Counted from the stretch's first letter, positions 16,516 through 26,576 are shown. The stretch: 36,771 nt of DNA from Deltaproteobacteria bacterium (GCA_016209145.1 JACQWT010000281.1:1-36771); one strand, 5' to 3'. The notes: generated by a model from the letters alone, not told the origin. Numbers and translations are program-made.

Positions 16516-17355
16516 ATGCGAAGCTCGACGATGGCGTGGAACGGGGCGCGTGGGGCGCTGGGTGTGGGCGCCCTGCTCGCGCTCGTCTCGGGCTGCGACG
16601 AGGCGCGGCGCTGCCAGCGGTCGCCGGACTGCCTCGAGCTGGGCCGATGCTCGCTCGCCGCCGACGGCGGCTGCGCGGCGGGCACGACCCAGGACTGCAC
16701 CGGCGCGGCGGGCTGCCGCAAGGAGGGCAAGTGCACGGCCGCCGACGGGCAGTGCATCGCCGCCTCCAACGCCGACTGCCAGCGCGCCGAGATCTGCAAG
16801 CAGAACGAGATGTGCGATGTGCATCGCGGGAGCTGCGTCAAGCTAGCCGCGCACTTCGACCCCGAATGCGCGGCCAAGTGCCGCAGCGACGGCGGCTGCG
16901 TGCTTCGGCTCGGCGTGTGCGTGGCCGTGTCGCCGCACCACTGCAACAATTCGGCGCTCGACGCGCCGGACCGGGAGAGCGTCTGCGCGCTGCAGGGCCG
17001 CTGCGCGGTGCAGGGCGATGACTGTGTGGCCGGTGCGGCGGGCGACTGCGCCAAGTCGAAGGGGTGCAAGCAGGATGCCCGTTGCGCCGCCGTGGGCGGG
17101 CGGTGCGTGGCCACCGACGAGGAGTGCGCCAAGCACGTGACCTGCACGGGCTGGGGGCGGTGCTCGGCCAAGGACGGCAACTGTGTCGTGGCCTCCGACG
17201 CCGACTGCCGGAAGTCCACCAACTGCCGGGAGACGGGGTTGTGTACGGCCAAGGAAGGCAAGTGCGTGGCCGGCAGCGACGCCGACTGCCGGCAGGCGCG
17301 GATTTGCCAGAAGGTCCAGCGCTGTCGGGCCAAGGGGGGCAAGTGCGACCGGTAG
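16516..17355 (+). CDS. Lipoprotein made of nine four-cysteine repeats
   Basis: A 279-residue protein. The ATG at 16516 is preferred over the ATG at 16510 because GAGAGGAG lies 6 bases before it. The signal peptide ends LALVSGC, lipidated at C27. The rest is nine tandem units of about 27 residues, each with four cysteines spaced roughly C-x5-C-x5-C-x6-C, for example ADCRKSTNCRETGLCTAKEG. Units 6-8 are nearly regular and their DNA repeats with an 81-base period (17197 and 17278). Units 4 and 5 are degenerate. All cysteines are probably disulfide-bonded outside the cytoplasm. I do not recognise the family. A surface spacer or a binding module are both possible. Confidence 0.82.
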   Translation: MRSSTMAWNGARGALGVGALLALVSGCDEARRCQRSPDCLELGRCSLAADGGCAAGTTQDCTGAAGCRKEGKCTAADGQCIAASNADCQRAEICKQNEMCDVHRGSCVKLAAHFDPECAAKCRSDGGCVLRLGVCVAVSPHHCNNSALDAPDRESVCALQGRCAVQGDDCVAGAAGDCAKSKGCKQDARCAAVGGRCVATDEECAKHVTCTGWGRCSAKDGNCVVASDADCRKSTNCRETGLCTAKEGKCVAGSDADCRQARICQKVQRCRAKGGKCDR

Positions 17356-17377
17356 CCCGCCGGTGTCCGCTCGCGGC

Positions 17378-17391
17378 GGCGTATCGGTTTC
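17378..17391 (+). repeat. 14-base direct repeat, second copy
   Basis: Identical to 16418-16431. It lies between the cysteine-rich lipoprotein gene and the SDR-like gene and could be an operator or promoter element of the latter. The evidence is only its identity and position. Confidence 0.3.
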
Positions 17392-17430
17392 ACCATTGGT
17401 TTGGGGGCGTCAGCCCGCGCTAGGAGCCAC

Positions 17431-18297
17431 ATGATGGGCCTGCTCGGCGGGAAGGTGGCCATCGTCACCGGCGCTGGCGGAGCGATTGGCCGCGCCACCG
17501 CGCTGCTCCTGGCGCGCCACGGCGCGAGCGTCGTGGCGGGCGACCTGGGCACGGCGCCGGACGGCACGGGATCGAGCCCGGAGCCGGCGCGCGGCGTGGC
17601 CGGCGAGATCGAGCAGGCGGGCGGTGCAGCCGTCGCGTGCTGCGCCGACGTCTCGCGCGAGGAGGGCGCCGCGGCCGTGGTGCGCGCGGCGGTGGAGCGT
17701 TTCGGCCGGCTCGACGCGCTGGTCACTTGCGCCGGCATCGCGCGGCGTGCGCCGCTGCTCGAGCTGGGACGCGCCGCTTGGGAGGCGGTGCTGGGCGTCG
17801 AGCTCGCGGGCACCTTCTTGTGCCTGCAACGGGCCGCCGCGCAGATGGTGGCTCAGGGCGAAGGCGGGCGCATCGTGTGCACGACGGGCATGGCGGGGCT
17901 GCGCGGCGCCGGCGGCGAGGCCGCTGCGGCCGCAGCCGAGGCGGGGATCTATGGCCTCGTGCGCGCTGCCGCGATCGAGCTCGAGCCGCACCGGATCACG
18001 GTCAACGCCGTCTGTGCGGTGGCCAAGACCCGTCTGACCGAGGATCTGACCACGTTCCTCGGTATGGATGCTCTGAGCCCCGAGCACGTGGCGCCGGCCG
18101 CGCTCTTCCTCGCCTCCGGGCTCTGCGGCGAGCGCAGCGGGCAGGTGCTGGGCGCGGCGGGCGGGCGCATGAGTCTGTACCAGCTCGTCGAGAGTCGCGG
18201 CCAGCACAAGGACCGCGCCGAGATCTGGACCGCCGAGGAGATCGCGGAATACTGGGCGGCCATTGCCAAGCCCTGGGGCGGCACGGGAGGGATGTAG
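17431..18297 (+). CDS. Short-chain dehydrogenase-fold protein lacking the catalytic tetrad
   Basis: A 288-residue protein with TAGGAG 4 bases before the ATG at 17431; a second ATG follows directly. Residues 13-20 (TGAGGAIG) are the Rossmann cofactor motif, and the long loop after strand 2 (GDLGTAPDGTGSS) resembles the multifunctional-enzyme branch of SDRs. The catalytic positions are all changed: Asn is E124 (VELAGTFLC), Ser is G153, and the YxxxK pair is A166 and E170 (AAAAEAG). The following helix and RITVNAV are normal. A dinucleotide may still bind, but ordinary SDR hydride transfer is not expected. The C-terminus (IWTAEEIAEYW) is conserved in that branch. It converges with the next gene 19 bases away. 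Confidence 0.85.
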   Translation: MMGLLGGKVAIVTGAGGAIGRATALLLARHGASVVAGDLGTAPDGTGSSPEPARGVAGEIEQAGGAAVACCADVSREEGAAAVVRAAVERFGRLDALVTCAGIARRAPLLELGRAAWEAVLGVELAGTFLCLQRAAAQMVAQGEGGRIVCTTGMAGLRGAGGEAAAAAAEAGIYGLVRAAAIELEPHRITVNAVCAVAKTRLTEDLTTFLGMDALSPEHVAPAALFLASGLCGERSGQVLGAAGGRMSLYQLVESRGQHKDRAEIWTAEEIAEYWAAIAKPWGGTGGM

Positions 18298-18316
18298 GCT
18301 GCTCGGCGACGGCGAT

Positions 18317-18991
18317 CTAGTCGACCGACGGCACCAGCGCGACGACGCGCGTCTCGCTGCCCAGCGCGGCGCGCGGCGCGACGAAGGGCACGGCCGCGAA
18401 CTCGCGCAGCACGCAGTCGACGGCCTTCTCGTAGCGCGGGTGGCGTGCGCTTGCCTTGACCGACGAGGGATCGACGGCCCCGTCGGGGCGGATCACGAAG
18501 GACAGGGAGATGACCTCCGGGGGAAGGATCTGGCCGTCGGGGCCGCGGCACTTCTGCACGATCGGCCAGTAGAGCTGCTCGCGCGCGGCGCGCTCGATCG
18601 CGGCCGAGCTGAGCTGGGGCTGGAACTTGGGCTGGCCGACGACCAGCTTGGGCTCGCGGCGGGGGGGCTCCGGGGCCGGCGCGCCCGCGTCCGCCGCACC
18701 GGCCTTCTCCCCCGTATCCGTCCCGATCCTCGTGCCGCCGTCGGGATCGGTCGGGGGCGCCCAGGCGCTCGGCACGGCGTGCAGCAGCTCCGGCAGCGCC
18801 CGAGGATCGATGCGGCTCGTCACCGGCGGCAGCCCGGGCAGCGCGGCTCCGCCGTCGTCGGTCGGGCCGCGCGGGGCGGGCTCTGGCGCACCGGCACCAC
18901 CGGCGGAGCAGGAGAGCGCCAGCACGGCGGCTAGCAATGCTGCGCGCCGCCACGCCGGCTGCGGCCCGGGCAGGACAGCGCGCGCCTCCAT
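18317..18991 (-). CDS. Lipoprotein with an AgmX/PglI or TonB-like C-terminal domain
   Basis: A 224-residue protein starting at the ATG at 18991. The signal peptide ends LALSC (C28). Residues about 30-120 are Pro/Ala/Gly-rich and likely disordered. The last 100 residues (IERAAREQLYWPIVQKC onward, with FVIRPDGAVDPSSVKAS and DCVLREF) match the compact TonB-C/AgmX-like fold, with two cysteines probably pairing. AgmX/PglI relatives are linked to gliding motility in myxobacteria, but this small lipoprotein version has no assigned role. Its start is 51 bases after the deformylase stop, so it is probably the last gene of that operon. Confidence 0.72.
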   Translation of the reverse strand: MEARAVLPGPQPAWRRAALLAAVLALSCSAGGAGAPEPAPRGPTDDGGAALPGLPPVTSRIDPRALPELLHAVPSAWAPPTDPDGGTRIGTDTGEKAGAADAGAPAPEPPRREPKLVVGQPKFQPQLSSAAIERAAREQLYWPIVQKCRGPDGQILPPEVISLSFVIRPDGAVDPSSVKASARHPRYEKAVDCVLREFAAVPFVAPRAALGSETRVVALVPSVD

Positions 18992-19042
18992 GCCGGCTAC
19001 CGTGGTACGCGCCGGCGCCGCACGCAAGAGCCAGATGCACGA

Positions 19043-19552
19043 TCAGGAGCCGCCTCGCTGCCGCTTCATCATCTTGCGGTGGACGATCCGGCGCTTGAGC
19101 GGACCAATGTGGTCGACCATCAGCACGCCGTCCAGGTGGTCGTGCTCGTGCTGGATGGCCACGGCCAGCAGGCCGTCGGCTTGCAGCTCGAAGGGCTGCC
19201 CGTCGGCGTCCCGCGCCCGCACCGTCACTGCGGCGGCGCGCTCGATTTCTTCCGCGACCGTGGGAAACGACAGGCAGCCCTCCTGCCAGCTCAACGTTCC
19301 CTCGCGCCGGACGATCTCGGGGTTGACGAAGACGTGCAGACTGGAGGGCTCGTCCGCGGCGGCGATGTCCACGACGAAGACGCGCAGGGGCACGTCGACC
19401 TGGGGCGCGGCGAGCCCGACGCCCGGGGCGGCGTACATCGTCTCGGCGAGATCCTCGATGAGCTCGCGGATCTCGGGGCCGACATCCGCGACCGGCGCGG
19501 CCTTCGTGCGCAGGCGCGGATCGGGGTAGTGCAGGATGGGGCGGATGGCCAT
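19043..19552 (-). CDS. def: Peptide deformylase
   Basis: A 169-residue protein of normal length. It removes the N-terminal formyl group from new proteins, using a metal ion (usually Fe2+). The three motifs are intact: GVGLAAPQ (44-51), EGCLSFP with the metal ligand C93, and HEHDH with H135, E136 and H139. The start is the ATG at 19552 (MAIRPILHYPDP). It lies 11 bases after the stop of the FHA/CpaF-like gene, so the two are probably co-transcribed. A basic C-terminal tail (RRIVHRKMMKRQRGGS) is slightly longer than in many relatives. No fmt gene is adjacent in this window. Confidence 0.95.
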   Translation of the reverse strand: MAIRPILHYPDPRLRTKAAPVADVGPEIRELIEDLAETMYAAPGVGLAAPQVDVPLRVFVVDIAAADEPSSLHVFVNPEIVRREGTLSWQEGCLSFPTVAEEIERAAAVTVRARDADGQPFELQADGLLAVAIQHEHDHLDGVLMVDHIGPLKRRIVHRKMMKRQRGGS

Positions 19553-19563
19553 CGGCTGCGATT

Positions 19564-21498
19564 CTAGCCCGAAGGATGGCGTCGGAAGATCGACGTGTCG
19601 ACCGGCATCCCTCGCGCCGCGAGATCCTCGACCAGGCGCGGGACGGCGCCAGCGGCATGGAAGGAGCCCTCGATCGAGCCTCCCGCCGCCGTCCGGTGGT
19701 AGACGAAGGTGAAGACGTCGCGTAGCTCCGGTAGGGGGCTGCCCGGCCGGAACTCCGCCATCCGGGTCGCCCGCAACCGTCCGTCGCGCAGGCGGCTGAC
19801 CTCGATGCCCATCTCGAACGAGGAGGCGAGCCAGTGCCGGGCCACCTCGGGCCCAATCCCCGGGCGGACAGCGGCCACTTCGGCCGCAAGCCGGCCTACG
19901 GCCTGCCGGAGCGTGGCGCCCCGCGCTTGTAGGACCACGCCCACGGCCCCGCGTGCAATGGCCTCGATGACCTCCGCCAACGCCTGGCGCTCCAAGGGCG
20001 GCACGAAAAGGTGGTCCGCGCCCATCTGGGAGGCCGCGCGAAGCGCCCGCAGGCTCTCCTCGGCCGAGGCGCCGATCTGGATGCAAGCCATGTCCGCCGG
20101 CCGCTCCTCGGGGCTGTCGGCCGGCGCGAGCCACAGCGCGCGGTCGCCCTTCGGGACGGCGTGCGCCAGGGCATCGGCCAGACTTTCGGTGTCGCCCGCC
20201 GGGCCCGCGACGAGCAGGTTCACGCGCCCGGCCACGCAGTGGCCGAGCAGGGTCGCCATGGCGCGCGAGATGGCGCCGGAGCGCACCAGCGCATCCAGAG
20301 TCGTGTCCGCTCGCCGTAGCTTCTGGAGCACCAGCACGTGACCGTTGGGGGCGGCGGGCGGGCGCACGGCCGACAGCCGCGCCCCGCCGGGCAGCGTACG
20401 CTCGACGTAGGTCTCCTGTGCCCCGAGCGGCACTGCCGACCTCGCGCACAGGCGCCGCAGCGCCCGCGCCACCGCGCCCTCGCTGGAGAAGCCCAGGCCA
20501 GGATGCCGCGCGCGGCCTGCCTGCCGCACGATCGAAAGCTCGCGCAGCACCACCTGGACCTGCGTGGTCCTCGGATCGTCGAGCAGGCCCCCGAGCGGCC
20601 CGAGCTCGAAGAGCTCGCGCCGCGCCGCCTCCCGCAGCCCGCTCTCGTCCAGGCCGGCCGGGATGGCGCCGGCTCGCGCCAGCGCTTCCAGCTCGCGTTC
20701 GAGCACGGCGCTCAGGGCCGACTGCGCGGCCGCCGGCACCGGCTCGGAATCCAGCGCACCCGCCGGGGTCGCGGCCTCGAGCTTGGCGAGGAGCGCATCG
20801 AAGCACTGCTGGCGGGCCGCCAGCTCGGCCTCGTCCACGGGCGGATGGCTGTTCGACGTGAACTCCTGCGAGGTGCTCGTGGGCTCGGGGCCGCCCGGCG
20901 CGCTGCCCGCGACCGTTTGGCCCAGCGCTTCGCGACCGAGCACGCGGCCCGCCGCCGGGTGGGAATCGGTGGAGTCCGCGCGCAGCTCGCCGGGCACGCG
21001 CGGTGGGCTCGGCATCGGGGCGGCGGACGAGGATTCGTCCGGATCGTGCTCGATGGGGAAGTGGCTTACCACGTCGCCCGGGCCGGGCGGCGCGGCCGGC
21101 TCCTCGCGCGCGCCCTCCGCGACCGGGACGGCCTCGGCCCGCTGGTAGATCGAGCTCGAGGTCGACGATGGCGGCCCCTGGAACTCCTGGCTCTCGGCGC
21201 GCTGCTTGGCGTCCATCTCGACGCGCAACACGAAGTCGCCCACGTAGATGCGATCGCCTTCGCGCACGAGCGTGGCGTGCGTGATGCGCCGGTGGTTGAC
21301 GTAGGTGCCGTTGGTGCTGTTGAGATCCGTCACGACGAAGCGGCCGTCGCGGAAGATGAGCCGAGCATGCCTCTTGGACACGTTGCCCTTGGCGAGCAAG
21401 AGGTCGTTGCCCTTGACGCGACCGATGCTGATCTCGTCTTGCTCGAAGATCTCCTTGCGCTCCGTCCCACCCTTCTCGGTCACGACGATGGAGATCAT
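19564..21498 (-). CDS. FHA domain fused to a CpaF/type II secretion-like pseudo-ATPase
   Basis: A 644-residue protein starting at the ATG at 21498 (MISIVVTEKGG). Residues about 20-90 are an FHA phosphothreonine-binding domain with intact signature residues: SIGR, SKRHA and NSTNGT. Residues 90-220 are a Pro/Ser-rich linker. The remainder follows the CpaF/TadA secretion-ATPase fold from N-terminal subdomain to the final IEGSF...GMPVDTSIF block. Its ATPase motifs are ruined: Walker A reads GPAGDTES (near 430, no GKT), Walker B reads GADHLFVPP where CpaF has PDRIIVGE, and the His box (STIHA) reads VVLQA. It probably acts as a phosphopeptide-reading scaffold. It is directly upstream of def. Confidence 0.85.
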   Translation of the reverse strand: MISIVVTEKGGTERKEIFEQDEISIGRVKGNDLLLAKGNVSKRHARLIFRDGRFVVTDLNSTNGTYVNHRRITHATLVREGDRIYVGDFVLRVEMDAKQRAESQEFQGPPSSTSSSIYQRAEAVPVAEGAREEPAAPPGPGDVVSHFPIEHDPDESSSAAPMPSPPRVPGELRADSTDSHPAAGRVLGREALGQTVAGSAPGGPEPTSTSQEFTSNSHPPVDEAELAARQQCFDALLAKLEAATPAGALDSEPVPAAAQSALSAVLERELEALARAGAIPAGLDESGLREAARRELFELGPLGGLLDDPRTTQVQVVLRELSIVRQAGRARHPGLGFSSEGAVARALRRLCARSAVPLGAQETYVERTLPGGARLSAVRPPAAPNGHVLVLQKLRRADTTLDALVRSGAISRAMATLLGHCVAGRVNLLVAGPAGDTESLADALAHAVPKGDRALWLAPADSPEERPADMACIQIGASAEESLRALRAASQMGADHLFVPPLERQALAEVIEAIARGAVGVVLQARGATLRQAVGRLAAEVAAVRPGIGPEVARHWLASSFEMGIEVSRLRDGRLRATRMAEFRPGSPLPELRDVFTFVYHRTAAGGSIEGSFHAAGAVPRLVEDLAARGMPVDTSIFRRHPSG

Positions 21499-21627
21499 CT
21501 CGGCTTCGCAAGGTCCGGCCGCGGGCGCCCGGCAGCCCCGCACCGGCCAGCCAAGGATAGTGCGTCCCGTGGCGCGGCGCCAAGGGCATAAGGAACGCGG
21601 TCGCCCTGCCCACGCGCCCGGTCGCCC

Positions 21628-21882
21628 TCAGTCCTCCTGGCGCATCTCCTCGGTCACCAGGCCGATGAGCTCCGTGGCGATCGACAGCACCTGACGCGAC
21701 GACAGCCCGCCCGTGCGCAGCTCCTTGAAGATCGTCTTGGCCAGGATCCTGGTCGCACGCGGATCGCGCGCCACGGCCGGTCCCTGGAACCACGCCGGCG
21801 ATTGGCTCGGGCTCGATTCGACTTCGCTCGACTCCACGACTGGTTCTCCGCCTGGCAGACGCTTCGTGCGCGCTAGAGGCAT
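21628..21882 (-). CDS. Small unrecognised protein, 84 residues
   Basis: Start at the ATG at 21882 (MPLARTKRLPGG). A TTG 30 bases upstream is possible, and no good ribosome-binding site is visible for either. Residues 1-40 are polar and probably disordered. Residues 42-84 (TRILAKTIFKELRTGG onward to VTEEMRQED) form a compact helical domain that looks conserved and is the main reason to accept the gene. No function can be given. It precedes the FHA/CpaF-like gene by 129 bases on the same strand. Upstream, 21883-22020, I see no gene. Confidence 0.55.
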   Translation of the reverse strand: MPLARTKRLPGGEPVVESSEVESSPSQSPAWFQGPAVARDPRATRILAKTIFKELRTGGLSSRQVLSIATELIGLVTEEMRQED

Positions 21883-22020
21883 GCCAGAATCATGCCAATT
21901 GGCCAAGCACAAGATTTCCGCATGGTTGGTACCTCAGTGGCGCCTCCACTGCGAAAGCCGCTTCGCACCAAGAGCCGGCGCGCCACGCTTGCTTCGCACC
22001 CGTGGCAGGCCCGCGCTAGG

Positions 22021-22926
22021 TCACCGTCCCGCTGCCACCCACTGCCCCGTCGCCGGCACGAGCCGCAGGAGCTCGACGCGCGCGAGCCGGCCGTCGCCGT
22101 CGAGCTCGTAGAGGTTGAAACCGGCCCCGCGCCGCTCGTCGCGATGGCGGAGCGAGGCGCTCGGGGCGCCGATCACTTCCAGGTGGCCGCATGCGGTCGG
22201 AACCGAGCGCCGGATGCGGCGGTGCAGGTGCCCGTGGAGCACGAGCCCGCGACGGAGGCGCGCGAGGATGGCGCACTCTGCGGCGTCGTCTGCCAACCCG
22301 TCGATCAGGCGCCACGCGAGCGGGCGCGGGTCGTGACAGGGATGATGCTGGATGACTACCGGCATGCGCGTGCGCACCTGCTCGTGCGCGAGCAGCGCCC
22401 GCAGTGTGTCTCGTTGTGGTGCGCCGAGCTGGCCCGAGGAGACGAGCGGCGGGCAGGGGACGGCGGTGCCGAGCCCGATGATGGCGACCGGCCCCCGCAG
22501 CCGTACGTAGGGAAGGCCGTGCGGCCCGCCCCCGCCGGCGGGCAGGGACAAATCGGAGCTCATGAATGGCGCAAAGAAGACCCGAAAGCGCTCGCTCCGA
22601 TACGCGCCTGCGGTGTACGCATCGTGGTTGCCGGGGACGACGCTCACGCGATCCGGAGCGAAGCCGAGCTGGTCCTCCAGGAAGCGCCGGCCGAGCTCGA
22701 ACTCGCGCTCGAGCGCGAGGTTCGACAGATCCCCCGTCACCACGACGTGGTCGCAGTCACGGCGGCGGATCTCCGCCAGCACCGCCTGCGCCAGCTCCGG
22801 CCGGTGCACGGCCCGCCGCCGGAGCTGGACGTTCACGTATCCCGCGGCGCGCCTGCCCAGGAGGCGCCAGGGGACAACCCCGCGCAGATCGAGCAGGTGC
22901 AGGTCGGAGACGTGGGCGATGCGCAC
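22021..22926 (-). CDS. Calcineurin-like metallophosphoesterase
   Basis: A 301-residue protein. The GTG at 22926 is chosen for its good ribosome-binding site GGGAGGGG and because it places the first metal motif at the expected position: D8-x-H10 in VRIAHVSDLHL. The other motifs follow in order: GDLSN, GNHDAY, the HH pair in VVIQHHPCHD, and GHLHR. The family hydrolyses phosphate esters with two metal ions. Substrates include cyclic nucleotides, nucleotides and lipid-linked phosphates, and the sequence does not show which. There is no signal peptide. It is the last gene of a minus-strand set, 37 bases after the SUMF1-domain gene. Confidence 0.88.
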   Translation of the reverse strand: MRIAHVSDLHLLDLRGVVPWRLLGRRAAGYVNVQLRRRAVHRPELAQAVLAEIRRRDCDHVVVTGDLSNLALEREFELGRRFLEDQLGFAPDRVSVVPGNHDAYTAGAYRSERFRVFFAPFMSSDLSLPAGGGGPHGLPYVRLRGPVAIIGLGTAVPCPPLVSSGQLGAPQRDTLRALLAHEQVRTRMPVVIQHHPCHDPRPLAWRLIDGLADDAAECAILARLRRGLVLHGHLHRRIRRSVPTACGHLEVIGAPSASLRHRDERRGAGFNLYELDGDGRLARVELLRLVPATGQWVAAGR

Positions 22927-22963
22927 GGCCCCTCCCGTAGCGCCACCGCGAGCCCGCGCCAAA

Positions 22964-23901
22964 CTACTCGCGCGCGGGCACCGGGCCGGGCACGGCGTCG
23001 CGCGCGCAGCGGAAGCCGCGCCACGCGTGCCGCTCCGTGGGCAAGACGCGGCCGCGGGCGGCGGCGCGCAGCCAAGCGCGCGGCGATTGGTAGCTCCCGC
23101 CCCGCACGACCTTCTGGTCGCCGTTGGCCGGGCCCCGGGGATCCACGGTGCTCTCGGCGTCGTAGCCGGGGGCGTACCAGTCGGCCACCCATTCCTCGAC
23201 GTTTCCGGCGAGATCGTCCAACCCTTCCGGCGTGCGTCCCTGCGGAAACGAGCCAACCGGCGCCAGCTCGGCGAAGCCGTCGCTCGCATCGAGCGACACG
23301 AACGCCCCGTGCTCGACGTTGTCGGGGCCGAAGCGGCCGTGGTTTGCGACCATGCGGTTGTAGATCTGGCCCCACGGGTAGATGCGGCCCGACCAGCCAC
23401 GCGCCGCGCGCTCCCACTCCGCTTCGGTGGGCAGCCGCCCGCCCGCCCAACGGCAGTAGTCCACGGCGTCGTGCCAGCTCACCAACGTCATCGGCAGGTC
23501 CGGCGCGCCGGCCCGGGCCCGCGTTCCGCCCTGGCCGGCCACCCGGCAAGCGCCGGCGCCGACGCAGCGCAGAAAGGCGCCCGCGGTCACCTCGGTGCGG
23601 TCGATCCAGAAGTCGCGCAGCGCAACCCGGTGGGCCGGCATCTCGTCAGCGAAGAGGGTATCGGGGCACGAGTCGGGGCCGGCTTCGAGACGGCACTGGG
23701 CCTGGGCACGCGCCACCTCGGCCGCGTCAGAGCCCCTGAGGAGCTGGCCGGCTCGAATCAGCACCTGCTCCGAGCCCGGCGCGCGCAGCGCGGCCGCGGC
23801 GTCGCCCGCGGCTGCCTGGCGCGCGACCTCGAGCGGCGGCCCACCTCGGCCGAGCACGGCGCTCGAGGCCGCGGCCGCAGCGAGCACGACGAGGGTCAGG
23901 G

Positions 23902-23917
<16 letters not shown>
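22964..23917 (-). CDS. SUMF1/FGE-fold protein with N-terminal anchor, no catalytic cysteines
   Basis: A 317-residue protein. The ATG at 23917 overlaps the preceding gene by 16 bases. The first 22 residues are a hydrophobic signal anchor. Residues about 75-310 follow the formylglycine-generating-enzyme (SUMF1) fold: WIDRTEVTAGAFLRCV, LPMTLVSWHDAVDYCRWAGGRLPTEAEWERAARG (conserved in blocks), LAGNVEEWVADWY, VVRGGSY and WRGFRCAR. In true FGE the stretch after GGSY holds the two copper-binding cysteines. Here it reads QSPRAWLRAAARG, without them. It is therefore more likely an ergothioneine-type, kinase-associated or structural SUMF1 domain than a sulfatase activator. Exported by its anchor, it probably works outside the cytoplasm. 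Confidence 0.87.
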
Positions 23918-25215
<1,298 letters not shown>

Positions 25216-25229
25216 GGGGCTATCGTAGC

Positions 25230-26576
25230 TCACCTTTCTACCGCAAGGGTACCCCGCGCGTCGCCGGCCCCGGGATCCCCGCCCCACAGCACCTGGCGGA
25301 CGCGGTCGCGCAGCTCCGGAGCGAACACCACTCGCGCCCGCGTGAGCCGCTCGCCCCGGAGCCGTCCGAGCACGAAGGAAACCTCCGCGGGCCGCCGCGC
25401 CGGGCCGCGCGGGAACAGCACGCGCAGCGACTCGTCGTCACCGTACGGCACGTCGTCGGCGACATCGAGGCCGGTGTAGATCTCCGCGTCCAGACCCGCC
25501 TCTCGGGCGAGCTCCGCCACGGTTTCGCGCGCGGCCTCGCGCCGCGCCGGCTCGGCCTCCTCGGCGAACAGTTCGACCGACTTGAAGAGCTGGCGGCCAC
25601 GCAGGCGGCGGCACAGATCGGCGAGGACGGGATCGGACGCGTCCTGCCAGGTGGCGATGGTGTGCATCACGAGGTGATCGTCGAGGTTGAGGTAGTCCGC
25701 CACGCTCGGGGCATCGCCCACGGCGAAGGCGCGCAACGCCGCCGGGAGCGTCGGCAGCCGCCCGCCGTCGCGCAGCAGGCGGATGGCGCGCGAGAAGATC
25801 GTGCGGATCATCCACTCGGCGGCGCGGGTCGCCTTGTGGAAGTAGATCTGCTGGAACATGAACAGGCGCGCCAGGACGAACGACTCGATGGCCGACAGGC
25901 CCTTCGTCCCGTCGATGGCCAGGCCGGGCGGCTCGCCGGTGGCGTGCTGGCCGAAGCGCAGCGAGCGCAACAGCCAGTGCAGGTCGAACTCGCCGTAGCG
26001 CGCGCCCGTGGCGTGCGCGTCGCGCAGCAGGTAGTCGCAGCGGTCCACGTCGAACGTTCCGCTCACCGCGTGGGCGAGATAGGGCAGCTCGTGGCGGCCG
26101 TGTACGAGCTCGGCGGCGCGGCGCGGCAGCTCCGGATCGTGCTGGGCGAGCACGCGGTGCACGCCGGTAGACGGATCGAGCAGGATGCGCTCCGTCCATT
26201 GCTCGTGGTCGGGGATCCGGTCGCCGAACCCGGCGACGGCCTCCTCGAAGAGATGGGAAAGGGGGCCGTGGCCGACGTCGTGCAGCAGCGCGGCGGCAAT
26301 GGCATCGCGCGCGCGGTCGCTGGTGAGCCGTTGCCAGAAGGGCAGCTCGCCGTCGATGCGGCGCAGTCGCGCGACGAGAAGCTGCATCACATGCGCCGCG
26401 CCGAGCGCGTGGGCGAAGCGCGTGTGCTCGGCGCCGGGGAAGGCCAGGCAGGTGAGCCCGAGCTGGCGGATCCGCCGCAGGCGCTGCACCTCGGGGGTGG
26501 CCAGAAGCCGCGGGACGATCTGCTCCTCGTCCGTCTCGAAGGTGACAAGGCCGTGGACTGGATCGCGGACGTACAC
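25230..26576 (-). CDS. HD-domain phosphohydrolase, SAMHD1/dGTPase-like (COG1078)
   Basis: A 448-residue protein starting at the GTG at 26576 (YVRDPVHGLVTF), a typical opening of this family. Metal-binding motifs are HTRFAHALG (H51, H56), LLHDVGHGPLSH (H99, D100, H103) and the later DVDRCDYLLRDA block. Relatives hydrolyse deoxynucleoside triphosphates or related nucleotides and are often oligomeric. Length and motif order agree, so activity is likely, but the substrate is not determined. A -10-like TATAGA at 26592-26587 lies close to the start. It leads the four-gene set with the MopE-like, SUMF1 and metallophosphoesterase genes, an unexpected mix of a nucleotide enzyme and exported proteins. 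Confidence 0.9.
   Translation of the reverse strand: MYVRDPVHGLVTFETDEEQIVPRLLATPEVQRLRRIRQLGLTCLAFPGAEHTRFAHALGAAHVMQLLVARLRRIDGELPFWQRLTSDRARDAIAAALLHDVGHGPLSHLFEEAVAGFGDRIPDHEQWTERILLDPSTGVHRVLAQHDPELPRRAAELVHGRHELPYLAHAVSGTFDVDRCDYLLRDAHATGARYGEFDLHWLLRSLRFGQHATGEPPGLAIDGTKGLSAIESFVLARLFMFQQIYFHKATRAAEWMIRTIFSRAIRLLRDGGRLPTLPAALRAFAVGDAPSVADYLNLDDHLVMHTIATWQDASDPVLADLCRRLRGRQLFKSVELFAEEAEPARREAARETVAELAREAGLDAEIYTGLDVADDVPYGDDESLRVLFPRGPARRPAEVSFVLGRLRGERLTRARVVFAPELRDRVRQVLWGGDPGAGDARGTLAVER

Noticed and set aside
21885-21905. Possible sigma-54 promoter before the 84-residue protein
   Set aside because: A TGGC occurs, but the second GC element is not at the required spacing.
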